Made by a program: the position numbers and the translations under genes. A stretch of 50,458 nt of DNA from Acidobacteriota bacterium (lineage in GTDB: Bacteria > Acidobacteriota > Vicinamibacteria > Vicinamibacterales > UBA8438), in contig WTGR01000863.1 of assembly GCA_011523485.1 (NCBI GenBank), positions 1 through 50,458 on the forward strand, read 5' to 3'. Below, in pieces: positions 34,630-43,888 of this stretch (positions are counted from its first letter, which is position 1; every line of letters begins with the position of its first letter). Below the pieces are notes generated by a model, which was not told where the DNA came from, ran no database searches, and worked only from the letters and a program-made list of their open reading frames with translations.

Positions 34630-35612
34630 GAGTCCTGGTCAGCGGCGCCACCGGATTCACGGGCGGCCGTCTCGCCCGTTACCTCGCGACGCGCGGCGCA
34701 TCCGTTCGCGGGCTCGTTCGCCCCCGCAGCCGCCCGCGGGCCGCAGCGCTGGAGGAGGCCGGCGTCGAGATCGTGCTCGGCGACCTGGCCGACGACGCGT
34801 CGCTGGCGCGCGCCTGCGACGGAGTCGAGGCCGTCTACCACATCGCCGCCACCTACAGGAACGCGGGTCAGCCGGACGCGGCCTACCGCGCGGTCAACGT
34901 GCGCGGCACCCGTGCGCTCCTCGACGCCGCGCTGGCAGCCGGCGTCACCCGGTTCATCCATTGCAGCACGGTGGGCGTCCACGGGCACGTCGAGCGTCCG
35001 CCCGCGGACGAAGACGCGCCGCTGGCCCCCGGCGACATCTACCAGGAAACGAAGCTGGACGCAGAACGCCTGGCCAGGTCCGTGGGCGAGTCGGGAGACA
35101 TGGAGGTGGTGGTGGCCCGTCCGGCCGGCATCTACGGTCCCGGCGACACCAGATTCCTGAAGCTGTTCCGGGGTATCGCCAAACGCCGCTTCCCGATGCT
35201 CGGTTCGGGCGCGGTGTGCTACCACTTCACGTACATCGACGATCTCGTCGAGGGATTCCGACTCTGCGGCGAGGCGCCGGTTGCCGCCGGCCGGACATAC
35301 ATACTGGCCGGCCGCCACTATACGCCGCTCACGGAGCTCTTCCGTGTCATCGCCGATGAGGTCGGCGTCCCACCACCGGGCTGGCGCTTCCCGGTATGGC
35401 CGGTCTGGGCGGCGGGCGCAGCGTGCGAAGCCGTATGCGTGCCGCTCGGCATCGAGCCGCCGCTCTACCGGCGGCGCGTCGACTTCTTCACCAAGAACCG
35501 CGCGTTCGATGCGGCGCGCGCGCGGCGCGAGCTCGGCTTCGAGCCGGCGGTCGAGCTCGTCGAAGGAGTGCGGCGCACGGCCGATTGGTATCGACGGGAA
35601 GGGCTGCTGTAG
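34626..35612 (+). CDS. Extended SDR, NAD-dependent epimerase/dehydratase (HpnA-like)
   Basis: The 328-residue protein has the Rossmann motif SGATGFTGGRLARYL at the N-terminus, AVNVRGTRALLDAAL near 90, and the active-site Ser in HCSTVGVHG. The Tyr-Lys pair is YQETKLDAE near residue 140. YHFTYIDDLVEGF near 200 is the typical extended-SDR substrate region. It most resembles the HpnA/dihydroflavonol-reductase-like group often found in hopanoid or glycan loci. It probably oxidises, reduces or epimerises a sugar or lipid-linked sugar. The start overlaps the GT4 stop; the radical SAM gene follows after 10 bases. Confidence 0.87.
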   Translation: MRVLVSGATGFTGGRLARYLATRGASVRGLVRPRSRPRAAALEEAGVEIVLGDLADDASLARACDGVEAVYHIAATYRNAGQPDAAYRAVNVRGTRALLDAALAAGVTRFIHCSTVGVHGHVERPPADEDAPLAPGDIYQETKLDAERLARSVGESGDMEVVVARPAGIYGPGDTRFLKLFRGIAKRRFPMLGSGAVCYHFTYIDDLVEGFRLCGEAPVAAGRTYILAGRHYTPLTELFRVIADEVGVPPPGWRFPVWPVWAAGAACEAVCVPLGIEPPLYRRRVDFFTKNRAFDAARARRELGFEPAVELVEGVRRTADWYRREGLL

Positions 35613-35622
35613 CATTCCTCCC

Positions 35623-36759
35623 GTGGCTCAGGTCTACGCGCTGCGGTACCTCGCTCGAGCCGCGGCAGGGGCCCCCAGAGACCTTGCCGACGTACTGCTG
35701 GCGCGGTTCAGGCCGATTCACCCCACGGTACTCATCTTCAACTGCACGTTCGACTGCGACGCGCAGTGCCGGATGTGCGGGAACTGGAAGCGTGGAGGCC
35801 TGCAGCCGGACCTGACTCTCGCGGAGATCGAGCACGTCTTCGGCTCGACGTTGTGGACCCGCCTGGAGAACTTCCACCTCTCCGGAGGAGAGCCGACGAC
35901 CCGGGACGATCTGGTCGACATCTGCCGCGTCGTTCTCGACCGGCTGCCGCACCTGCGGAAACTCGGCCTGAGCACGACCGGCCTCACGCCCCACCGGGCG
36001 ATTCCGACGCTGACCGACATCGTCGAGCTGTGTCACGAGCGGAACGTCATCGCCAGCTTCCGCATCGCCATCGACGGCATCGGCCCGAGGCACGACGCCA
36101 TACGGGATGTACCGCGCGGCTTCGGCAAGGCGGAGGAAACGATCCGCGCGATGCAGGAACTGCAGAGGCGGCGCCGCTTCAACCTGGGCGTATCGACGAC
36201 CGTCTTCTCCGGAAACCTGGACGACGCCGAGAACATCCTCGCCTGGGCCCGCCGGAGAAGACTCGACATCGTGTTCAACATGTTCCGCGTCACCGACCCG
36301 ATGCTCGGAAACAGCGACCTGGCGGACGGTTGCCGGCCGATCGGCGAGGCCGAGGGCAGGATGCGGCAGTTCTTCCTCGACCGGGTCCGATCGGACCCGC
36401 TGCTCGACGGCCAGAACTACATATACCTGCACTATGCCGACATGATCGCGAACGGCTATCACCGGCAGGCGCCGTGCCCGTTCCAGACCCAGGGCGTCAT
36501 GCTGAATCCGGACGGCGGCTTCTTCTTCTGCGAGAACAGCGAATCGGTCGGCAACGTGCGTGAAGAGGATCCGGCCGACATCTACTTCCGGGAATCGAGT
36601 CAGGCTCACCGGCGCCGCATACGGCGGGAACGGTGTCCGACCTGCGTGAGCCCCTGCCAGATCAACGTCGCGGCGATCAAGCAGGTCCTGCCCTACGTGA
36701 AGTTCCTGTGCCGTGCGTCGTACGAGAAGCGGAAGTGCGCAGAGACCTCGCGACGCTGA
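35623..36759 (+). CDS. Radical SAM enzyme with SPASM/twitch-like C-terminus
   Basis: The 378-residue protein carries the radical SAM motif NCTFDCDAQCRMCGNW (CxxxCxxC) near residue 50, and ENFHLSGGEPTTRDDL (GGE) near residue 85. FRIAIDGIGPRHDAIR lies further on. The C-terminal third has more cysteines (APCPFQT, FFCENSES, ERCPTCVSPCQ), as expected for one or two auxiliary Fe-S clusters. Substrate unknown; tailoring of a lipid or sugar is suggested by context only. It has no HpnH-type N-terminus, so I do not call it HpnH. The start is GTG 35623, 10 bases after the SDR stop. Its end overlaps the GlpD-like gene by 25 bases. Confidence 0.87.
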   Translation: MAQVYALRYLARAAAGAPRDLADVLLARFRPIHPTVLIFNCTFDCDAQCRMCGNWKRGGLQPDLTLAEIEHVFGSTLWTRLENFHLSGGEPTTRDDLVDICRVVLDRLPHLRKLGLSTTGLTPHRAIPTLTDIVELCHERNVIASFRIAIDGIGPRHDAIRDVPRGFGKAEETIRAMQELQRRRRFNLGVSTTVFSGNLDDAENILAWARRRRLDIVFNMFRVTDPMLGNSDLADGCRPIGEAEGRMRQFFLDRVRSDPLLDGQNYIYLHYADMIANGYHRQAPCPFQTQGVMLNPDGGFFFCENSESVGNVREEDPADIYFRESSQAHRRRIRRERCPTCVSPCQINVAAIKQVLPYVKFLCRASYEKRKCAETSRR

Positions 36760-38381
36760 CGTCCCGCACCTTCGACCTGCTCGTCATCGGCGGGGGCATA
36801 TACGGCGCGATCGCGGCCTGGGACGCGACCCTGCGGGGCTTGCGCGTCGGCCTCATCGACCGCGCCGATTTCGGCGGCGGCACTTCGTTCAACAGCGCAA
36901 AGACACTGCACGGCGGGGTTCGGGCGCTGCAGTCCGGCAACGTCGCCGCGCTGCGCCGGTTCGTGCGCGAACGCCGGGCCCTGTGCCGCATCGTTCCGCA
37001 CCTGGTCCGGCCATTGCCGTTCGTGGTCCCGACGTACCGCGGGATAACCCGCAATCGAACGCTGCTGCGCCTCTACTTCGCGATCAACGACCTGCTGGCG
37101 CGCGATCGGAACGACGGAGTCCCGGTCTCCAGGCGACTGCCGCCCAGTCGACGGCTGTCCCGCAACGAGTGTCTCGACCTCAATCCGCTCATCGATCCCG
37201 ACGGCGTGACCGGGGGCATGGAGTGGTTCGACCACCAGATGCACAACAGCGACCGGGTCCACTTCTCGTTCATCGCGTCCGCCGTGGAGGACGGGGCGAT
37301 TGCCGCCAACTACGTGGAGGCCAGGGCCGGGCTCACGCGGGGAAACACGGTCGAGGGTGTTCGCGCATCCGACCGCCTCACCGGCGAGTCGCTGGAGATT
37401 CGCGCCCACATCGTCCTCAACGCCGCTGGACCCTGGGCGCCGGAACTCGTACGCCGGCTCGCGTCGTGCGAGCACGGGCGCCTCGATGGGCGACTGTCCA
37501 AGGCGATGAACTTCGTCATAGCGTCGCCGTTGCGCGGCTCACATGCGGTCGCCGGGCCGGCGGGCGGCCGATTCCTGTTCATCGCGCCGTGGCGCGAGTT
37601 CGCCATCGCGGGCACGAGCTACGACAGCTACGACGGCACCGCGAACGGGCTCACGCTCGACCGGAACGAGATCGAGCGGTTCATCGAAACCCTCCGCGAG
37701 GCGTTCCCGGGGCTGTCCCTGGAGCTCGGCGACCTGCGCCTGGTCCATCGCGGTCTGTTGCCGGTGTCTCCGAACGGCGACGGCGTCCGGCGCAGGACAA
37801 TCAGCGAGATCGTGGACCATCGCGACGACGGACTCGATGGGCTCATAAGCATGCTCGGCGTGCGCTACACGACCGCCCGCGACACGGCCGAACGCGCCAT
37901 CGATCTTGCGGTCCGCCAGTTGCAGCGCGTCGCCGCCCCCTGCCGGACCGCGGACACACCCCTCCTCGGCGGCGACATCCCGGCCGACGTGGATGACTTC
38001 ATGAGAGAAGTCACGCGGCCGGGGGACGGCCCGATTTCGCCCGAGACGCGGAAGCGGCTGGCATGCACGTACGGAACCCGACACCGGCAGGTCCTCGGCA
38101 TGCTGACCTCCTCGAAGGCGGACCGGGCGCCGCTCGGCTCCACGTGCGCCGTCACTGCCGGGGAGATCCGGTACGCGGTCCGAGAAGAAATGGCGGTCAG
38201 ACTGGCCGATGCGCTGCTGAGACGAACCGAAGCGGGTTCCGCGGGCTACCCCGGAGAGGATGCGGTGTTCTCGGCGGCCGGGATCATGGCAGCAGCGTTG
38301 GATTGGACGCAGGAGCGTATCGACACCGAAATCGCGGACGTTCGCCGCGCGTACCGCCTCCCCGGTCGGCCGGATCGGTGA
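36735..38381 (+). CDS. GlpD-like FAD-dependent glycerol-3-phosphate dehydrogenase
   Basis: The 548-residue protein opens with the FAD dinucleotide motif FDLLVIGGGIYGAIAAWDATLRG. FGGGTSFNSAKTLHGGVRAL follows, where GlpD proteins have SGTSSRSSKLIHGGLRYL. LNAAGPWAPELV near residue 220 and an all-helical C-terminal domain (from 420) complete the GlpD layout. Normal GlpD oxidises glycerol-3-phosphate to dihydroxyacetone phosphate at the inner membrane. No glpK or glpF is nearby, and it is coupled by a 25-base overlap to a radical SAM gene, so the physiological substrate may differ. The start is GTG 36735, just inside the preceding frame. Confidence 0.82.
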   Translation: MRRDLATLTSRTFDLLVIGGGIYGAIAAWDATLRGLRVGLIDRADFGGGTSFNSAKTLHGGVRALQSGNVAALRRFVRERRALCRIVPHLVRPLPFVVPTYRGITRNRTLLRLYFAINDLLARDRNDGVPVSRRLPPSRRLSRNECLDLNPLIDPDGVTGGMEWFDHQMHNSDRVHFSFIASAVEDGAIAANYVEARAGLTRGNTVEGVRASDRLTGESLEIRAHIVLNAAGPWAPELVRRLASCEHGRLDGRLSKAMNFVIASPLRGSHAVAGPAGGRFLFIAPWREFAIAGTSYDSYDGTANGLTLDRNEIERFIETLREAFPGLSLELGDLRLVHRGLLPVSPNGDGVRRRTISEIVDHRDDGLDGLISMLGVRYTTARDTAERAIDLAVRQLQRVAAPCRTADTPLLGGDIPADVDDFMREVTRPGDGPISPETRKRLACTYGTRHRQVLGMLTSSKADRAPLGSTCAVTAGEIRYAVREEMAVRLADALLRRTEAGSAGYPGEDAVFSAAGIMAAALDWTQERIDTEIADVRRAYRLPGRPDR

Positions 38382-38389
38382 CCTCCGCG

Positions 38390-39241
38390 TCAGAACAGCA
38401 CGCGGAGCCCGGCGCCGGTCTGGACCCCGCCGACGTAGTAGGTACTCTGCGCGCCGGCGGCGGAAGGCGTATCGACCGAACCGAGCGTCAGACGCACGAA
38501 GTACCCCACGCCGAGCTTGAGCGCCAGCCTGGGGGGCGTCAGCATGATTGTAACGTCGAGGCCCGCATTGAACCCCACGCCGTTTCTCGTGTGCTCCCCG
38601 GAATCGACCCGCAGATCGACGTCGGCGAACGGCGGTCCGCCCGTCTCGCTCGCGGTCAGGTTGGCGACGACTCCCTGGCGCAGGTTGAAGTAGGTGGGTC
38701 CCGCCGAGAACGCCAGACTCCACATGCCGCTCGGTCTGAAGCGCCACGCAGCGTAGACGTGGGTGGCCCGCTGCCGATGGGGCAACGCAAGCGTCTGGGC
38801 CGGTGCCGTCCGATCCCGGCCCGTATCGAGAGGGTGCGGAACCGCGCCGGTCACCAGCGCTGTCCCGGACCTGCCGACCTGGGTGTAGCTCGCCCCGATC
38901 TCCAGTTCGCGCCAGAGACGCAGGGCGCCGCCGGCGTCGACGTGCGCGGTGCCCCCAAACTCCTCGCTCACCAGAAACCGCGCGCGTTCGCCGTACGCAC
39001 GAAAACCGGTCTCCCTGGCGTAACGCGTGTCGCCGACCTGGTAACCACCATTGACGTGGAGCAGCATGCGGTCGGAAAAGAGCCGTCCGAGATAACCGGA
39101 CCGACCTTCCGGCGCCCGGGAATCCGGCGCCTGGGAAACCGAGGGCTCTTCCTCCTGCGCGAACACGGAGCCGGCAGCCGCGAACAGCAGGAGCGAGCTC
39201 AATCCCATCCCCGCCGCGAAGCGCCACAAGGTATGGGTCAT
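38390..39241 (-). CDS. Predicted outer-membrane beta-barrel protein
   Basis: The 283-residue protein has a signal peptide (MTHTLWRFAAGMGLSSLLLF, cleavage near SVFAQEEE) and a short acidic linker. About ten amphipathic strands then end in a C-terminal Phe (GAGLRVLF), the usual barrel-assembly signal. No specific family is recognised. The ATG overlaps the stop of the upstream GDSL lipoprotein by 4 bases, so the two are made together. It converges with the GlpD-like gene across a gap of 8 bases, without room for a terminator. Confidence 0.8.
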   Translation of the reverse strand: MTHTLWRFAAGMGLSSLLLFAAAGSVFAQEEEPSVSQAPDSRAPEGRSGYLGRLFSDRMLLHVNGGYQVGDTRYARETGFRAYGERARFLVSEEFGGTAHVDAGGALRLWRELEIGASYTQVGRSGTALVTGAVPHPLDTGRDRTAPAQTLALPHRQRATHVYAAWRFRPSGMWSLAFSAGPTYFNLRQGVVANLTASETGGPPFADVDLRVDSGEHTRNGVGFNAGLDVTIMLTPPRLALKLGVGYFVRLTLGSVDTPSAAGAQSTYYVGGVQTGAGLRVLF

Positions 39242-40311
39242 CCCTGTCTCCGGCGAGCAACCGACTGTTCACCCGACGCGAGCGCTCTTCCACGCGCATC
39301 GCCGCGATGCTCGCCGGTCGCGGGCACGATCTCCACGTCGTAGCGCGCCACGAGAACCCGCTCCAGCTCTTGCGCCATCAACCCGTAGGCTTGCACCGTC
39401 GGGTGCAAGCCGTCGCGCCCGATACATGGAATCGGCTGCAGGCCGCTGCACGGTCCTGTCAGCAGGAGGTCATGGATATCGATGAGCTCGGCGCCGTGTC
39501 GGGCGGCGATCTCCCGGATGCGGCTGTTCAGTCCGGCTACGAGAGACGCCGAGCCGGTGCCGCGTTGGGGTGGAATGGTCATCAGAAGAATATCGATGCC
39601 GGCGGCGCGCGCGGCCGCGACCATTCCGTCGAGGGCCGCGGCGGCGCTGTCCGCGCCGGATCCAGCGATCACGTTCAGGTCGTTGGTGCCCTGCATCAAC
39701 AGCACGACCTCCGGATGGTGCCTCCCGAGTTCCAGGCTGAATCGCGCCTCGGCCTGCGACGCCTCCTCTCCAGGCAGGCCGGTATTGACGACCTCGATGT
39801 CCTGCGTCAGATAGAGTGAAGCCAGACCTCGCTGGAGACGAGCCGGATAGGAATTGAAGCCGTCCAGCCTCGATCCGCCGTCGGAGAGGGACACGACGCC
39901 CGCGGTGATGCTGTCCCCGAACGCGAGCAACCGGGTGACCGCCAGCTTCGGCGGACCGAGAACGGTCACGCCGAACACGCAGCTCGCCGTCTGCTGCAGT
40001 GCATCCGAGGCGCCGCACGTCACCTCCGTCGTGCCGATTCCGAAGGCGCTGCCGGAGTGCGGCGAGCACCCCGCGGTCACCGGCGGCTGGCCGCCACTGA
40101 CGACAGGCGCCGCAAAGTGCACCGTTGCCGGTCTGCCGTCCAACGACTGGGTCCCACCGCCGGCCGGGCAGGCGATCGCGAGGCGCCCGATCTTGTCGGC
40201 GGGCAACGGTGAGGGCGTCGCCGGCGGCAACACCGACGACTCCGCGCATGCGGACAGCCAGAGGAGGATCGTGACGACTGGAACGAGCGCACCGCTGCTG
40301 TGGAATCTCAC
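39238..40311 (-). CDS. SGNH/GDSL hydrolase lipoprotein with HYR domain
   Basis: The 357-residue protein has a lipoprotein signal (WLSAC lipobox near residue 21). Residues 45-118 form a hyalin-repeat (HYR) domain with IACPAGGGTQSLDG, VSGGQPPVTAGCSP and GTTEVTCGASDALQQTASC. From about 128 to 335 it is an SGNH hydrolase, with block I AFGDSITAG, block III MQGTNDLN and block V DGLHPT, so Ser, Asn, Asp and His are all present. It is probably an esterase or deacetylase of envelope glycan acting in the periplasm. It is divergent from the AlgJ-like gene, which has the opposite-direction acetylation chemistry by family. Confidence 0.88.
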   Translation of the reverse strand: MRFHSSGALVPVVTILLWLSACAESSVLPPATPSPLPADKIGRLAIACPAGGGTQSLDGRPATVHFAAPVVSGGQPPVTAGCSPHSGSAFGIGTTEVTCGASDALQQTASCVFGVTVLGPPKLAVTRLLAFGDSITAGVVSLSDGGSRLDGFNSYPARLQRGLASLYLTQDIEVVNTGLPGEEASQAEARFSLELGRHHPEVVLLMQGTNDLNVIAGSGADSAAAALDGMVAAARAAGIDILLMTIPPQRGTGSASLVAGLNSRIREIAARHGAELIDIHDLLLTGPCSGLQPIPCIGRDGLHPTVQAYGLMAQELERVLVARYDVEIVPATGEHRGDARGRALASGEQSVARRRQG

Positions 40312-40342
40312 GACGAGGCCGGACGGTTCGACGGTGACGAGA

Positions 40343-40351
40343 TGTTAGCCT
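40343..40351 (+). promoter_or_regulatory. Extended -10 box TGTTAGCCT
   Basis: TGTTAGCCT ends 8 bases before ATG 40360 in the 48-base divergent gap. No Shine-Dalgarno follows, consistent with a leaderless start. Confidence 0.35.
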
Positions 40352-40359
40352 CAACAGTC

Positions 40360-41431
40360 ATGCGGATCAATTCGCCACGCACGCCTCCGGTGGCGCGCCG
40401 TCGGACCGCGACGCGCTCGACCGCTGGCACGACACGCACCGGGCCGGGCGGCGGGGGCACCGCTCCCAGGAAGCGCGGTCTCCGGGGCCCCGCGGCCTCC
40501 TGGTTGCTGTTGACAGCGGCCATGGCCTGCGCGGGTCCCGCCGATCCCGAGCTCGTCGAACGATTCCGGGCTACCTGCGGACGGCTGGCCGCGGAAGCGG
40601 CGGCGGCGGGAGAGGAGGTCCTGACCGGCAGCGACGGGTGGCTATTCGCCGTCGACGAAGCCGCCGCCCTGGGCGCCGCAGCGCCCCGCACGGGTACGGC
40701 CGTCGCCGCGATCGCGTCGGCGGCCGGGAGGCTGCGCGGCGACGGCATCGAGCTCATCGTCGTACCTGTGCCGCCGAAGGGCATCGTCTACCCCGACCGG
40801 CTCGCGCCGGACCTCGACGTACCGATTCCGGTCCGCCGGCTCGACGCGACCCTGCAGGCCCTCTACGACGACCTGCGGGCGCAGGGCGTTCGTCTGGTCG
40901 ATCTGACGCCGGCGTTCCTCCGGGATCGGTTTCATCACGAAGGGCCGCTCTACTGCAGACAGGATTCGCACTGGTCGGGAGTCGGCTGCGTCGTGGCCGC
41001 GGAGATCATCGGGGAGGCGGTTCGCGACCTCGTCGCTCTCGACATGACGTCGGCCCGGCCGTACGGCCTCGCCTGGTTCACCACGCCGATCCGGGGGGAT
41101 CTGTGGCAGCGCCTGCCGGAGGCGCCGCCGCGCGAAGAGATTCGCGTGCGCGGCATCATCGAGCCGGACGATCCGCTGCTCGCGCCCGTGGCGATCGGTG
41201 GCGACGCGCCGGTCACAGTCGTCGGCGACACGCACGCGCTCGTATTCCACCCCGGAGAGCCTTACCACGCGCGCGGCGCCGGGGTCGCCGATCAGCTTGC
41301 CTTCGAGCTCCGACAGCCGGTCGCCCTCCATGCGGACGACGGGACTGCATCCGCCGAGGACGCATGGCGTCTTCCGGCCCTTGGCGAACAGACCCGGGTG
41401 GTCGTCTGGATCTTCGCGGCATCCCGTCTGC

Positions 41432-41445
<14 letters not shown>
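40360..41445 (+). CDS. AlgJ/AlgX-like SGNH acetyltransferase-type protein
   Basis: The 361-residue protein has a basic N-terminus and one hydrophobic segment (ASWLLLTAAMACAG, about 45-60), then an SGNH-like fold. EEVLTGSDGWLFAVDE at about 90 resembles the GxDGWLF block of AlgX/AlgJ. CRQDSHWSGVGC near 210 supplies the Asp-x-His pair, and VVGDTHALVFHPG near 290 corresponds to the GDS/T nucleophile block, with Thr in place of Ser. AlgJ/AlgX proteins O-acetylate periplasmic alginate using acetyl groups delivered by the MBOAT protein AlgI. No MBOAT gene lies in the window. Its 3' end overlaps the convergent GT2 gene by 14 bases. Confidence 0.75.
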
Positions 41446-42454
<1,009 letters not shown>

Positions 42455-42500
42455 GCTTCTCTTCGATGAGGCCGCGGGGAATCACCCGTGGAGGCGGTCG

Positions 42501-42506
42501 ATTATA
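42501..42506 (-). promoter_or_regulatory. -10 box TATAAT ahead of the GT2 gene
   Basis: The minus strand reads a consensus TATAAT, overlapping the stop codon of the DedA-type gene and 46 bases before the GT2 ATG at 42454. GAAGAGAAG before that ATG may serve as ribosome binding site. No -35 match at 16-18 bases. Confidence 0.45.
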
Positions 42507-43107
42507 GCTCGCCCGTGCGCGTCGCCCTGCGCCGCCGCCAGAGGATCCAGGCCACGCCGCCGGCGACGATCAATCCCACCAGGACGAGGGCGACGGCGCG
42601 GCCGTTGGCCTCGATGAACGCGATGGCGTCGTCTCCATAGCGGACGGAGAGCACCCCGATCGCGAAGTACCTGAATCCCCGCGCCAGGGCGATCGTGGTC
42701 GCGAACTGCCACAAGGGCACGGCCGCGACCCCCGCGAGCAGCACGAAGATCTTGAAGGGCGCCGGCGGCGGCAGGATGGCCGGGACGGCGATGGCGAAGA
42801 CACCATAGCGCTTGGAAAGCGCGAGAGCCCGCGCCATCCGTGGCCCGCCGAACCGCCGCCGGACCAGGGCCTCACCGCCGGTTCGCCCAACCGAATAGAG
42901 CACCAGACAGCCGGCCAGCGAGCCGAGCGTCGCCATCAGCGCGTAGTACGGCATGCGCGCGTTGTGCTCGATCACCAGCATCACGACGAGCAGGTCGTTG
43001 ATCTCCGGAAGGGACAGGAAGGACGAGTCGAGGAAGGCGACGACGAACAGCCCCGGCCCGCCGATTCCGAGGGCGAAGGCCTGAATCCAGGATACGATGC
43101 GGGCCAC
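42502..43107 (-). CDS. DedA/VTT-domain membrane protein
   Basis: The protein of about 201 residues has five to six helices and the VTT/DedA arrangement. An N-terminal re-entrant region, GGPGLFVVAFLDSSFLSLPEINDLL, is followed by LGSLAGCLVLYSVGRTGGEALVRRRFGG. The latter carries the Arg-rich loop and the glycine motif of the family. The segment AVPAILPPPAPFKIFVLLAGVAAVP comes next. DedA proteins include undecaprenyl-phosphate and phospholipid flippases or scramblases, so recycling of the glycan carrier lipid is possible. Start: ATG 43119 lies inside a TATAAT box, so GTG 43107, 10 bases downstream of the box, is the better choice; 43119 and 43143 remain alternatives. Confidence 0.85.
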   Translation of the reverse strand: MARIVSWIQAFALGIGGPGLFVVAFLDSSFLSLPEINDLLVVMLVIEHNARMPYYALMATLGSLAGCLVLYSVGRTGGEALVRRRFGGPRMARALALSKRYGVFAIAVPAILPPPAPFKIFVLLAGVAAVPLWQFATTIALARGFRYFAIGVLSVRYGDDAIAFIEANGRAVALVLVGLIVAGGVAWILWRRRRATRTGEL

Positions 43108-43117
43108 GGACGCCGGC

Positions 43118-43126
43118 ATTATACCA
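43118..43126 (-). promoter_or_regulatory. Extended -10 box TGGTATAAT
   Basis: A consensus extended -10 element, TGGTATAAT, on the minus strand contains the ATG at 43119 and lies 10 bases before in-frame GTG 43107. A transcript from it would start after 43119, so translation probably starts at the GTG, nearly without a leader. Confidence 0.55.
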
Positions 43127-43165
43127 ACCGGCGGCCGCCGCACGTCCGCGGCCCCACCGTGCCGG

Positions 43166-43888
43166 TCAGAAACCCACCTGGAACGTCACCTGCGTGGTCA
43201 GGCCGCCGAGGTCGATCTCGTCTTCGAGGAACCCGTTGTCGATGCCCACCACCCCGCTCACCTCGTGGTATTGCGCCTCGAGGCCGAGAGCGTACCGGTC
43301 GCCGAAGGGAATCCGCACCCCGCCCAGCACGACGCCGCCGGCGTCCGTCCCCTCGGCCACGAAGCGGTCGTTGAACGTATCGAACGAGCCGAACCGGTCG
43401 ACCGCGCTGAAGTCGATGAACTTCCCGAATTCCGCGTAGCGCCACGCGTAGAGGCCGAATCCGCCTCCGAAGTACGGCTGTACCGGCGTGTCTCCGAACG
43501 GCAGGAAGCGAATGGTCGCGGTTGCCGGAACGATACGGAGACGGAAGTCCTGGAAGATCTCGCTGCCGTCGACGTCCACGTAATCGTTGTACACGCTCGG
43601 GACCGTCCGCTGGTAGAAGCCGAGGCCGAGACTCACCTCGAAGTGGTCCCCGAGAGCGAGATCCCAGGACCCGCCCACCGCCCCGCCGTTGAAGTCGTCC
43701 AGTCGGAACGCGAAGACGTTCAGGTTCTCGAGCAGGACGTCACGGTCGATCCGGCTGTCGAATCCCTTGACCGCGAACTGCCCGGCGGTGAGCGTGACCG
43801 ACTGCTGCGCGAGCGCGGACCCCGCGCCGAGAACGCTCGCGACGATTACGGCGGCGGCGAAACCCGTTCTCCTGGCGCTGCGTGACAT
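43166..43888 (-). CDS. Predicted outer-membrane beta-barrel protein (OmpW-like size)
   Basis: The 240-residue protein has a signal peptide (MSRSARRTGFAAAVIVASVL, cleavage after ALAQQ). Eight or so strands follow, with a glycine- and aromatic-rich pattern (YFGGGFGLYAWRYAEFGKFID), ending TTQVTFQVGF with the C-terminal Phe typical of barrels. It resembles small OmpW/OmpA-like barrels; the function is unknown. The start at 43888 is fixed by GGAGG six bases ahead on the minus strand; an upstream in-frame ATG at 43918 falls within an inverted repeat. The leader with this repeat suggests regulated expression. Confidence 0.82.
   Translation of the reverse strand: MSRSARRTGFAAAVIVASVLGAGSALAQQSVTLTAGQFAVKGFDSRIDRDVLLENLNVFAFRLDDFNGGAVGGSWDLALGDHFEVSLGLGFYQRTVPSVYNDYVDVDGSEIFQDFRLRIVPATATIRFLPFGDTPVQPYFGGGFGLYAWRYAEFGKFIDFSAVDRFGSFDTFNDRFVAEGTDAGGVVLGGVRIPFGDRYALGLEAQYHEVSGVVGIDNGFLEDEIDLGGLTTQVTFQVGF

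Noticed and set aside
35623..36759. Calling the radical SAM enzyme HpnH
   Set aside because: The N-terminal sequence and the cysteine-rich C-terminus do not fit HpnH, although an HpnA-like SDR is adjacent.
36735..38381. Calling the flavoprotein DprE1
   Set aside because: The FAD motif and domain order are those of GlpD; DprE1 belongs to the VAO/PCMH fold with a different N-terminus.
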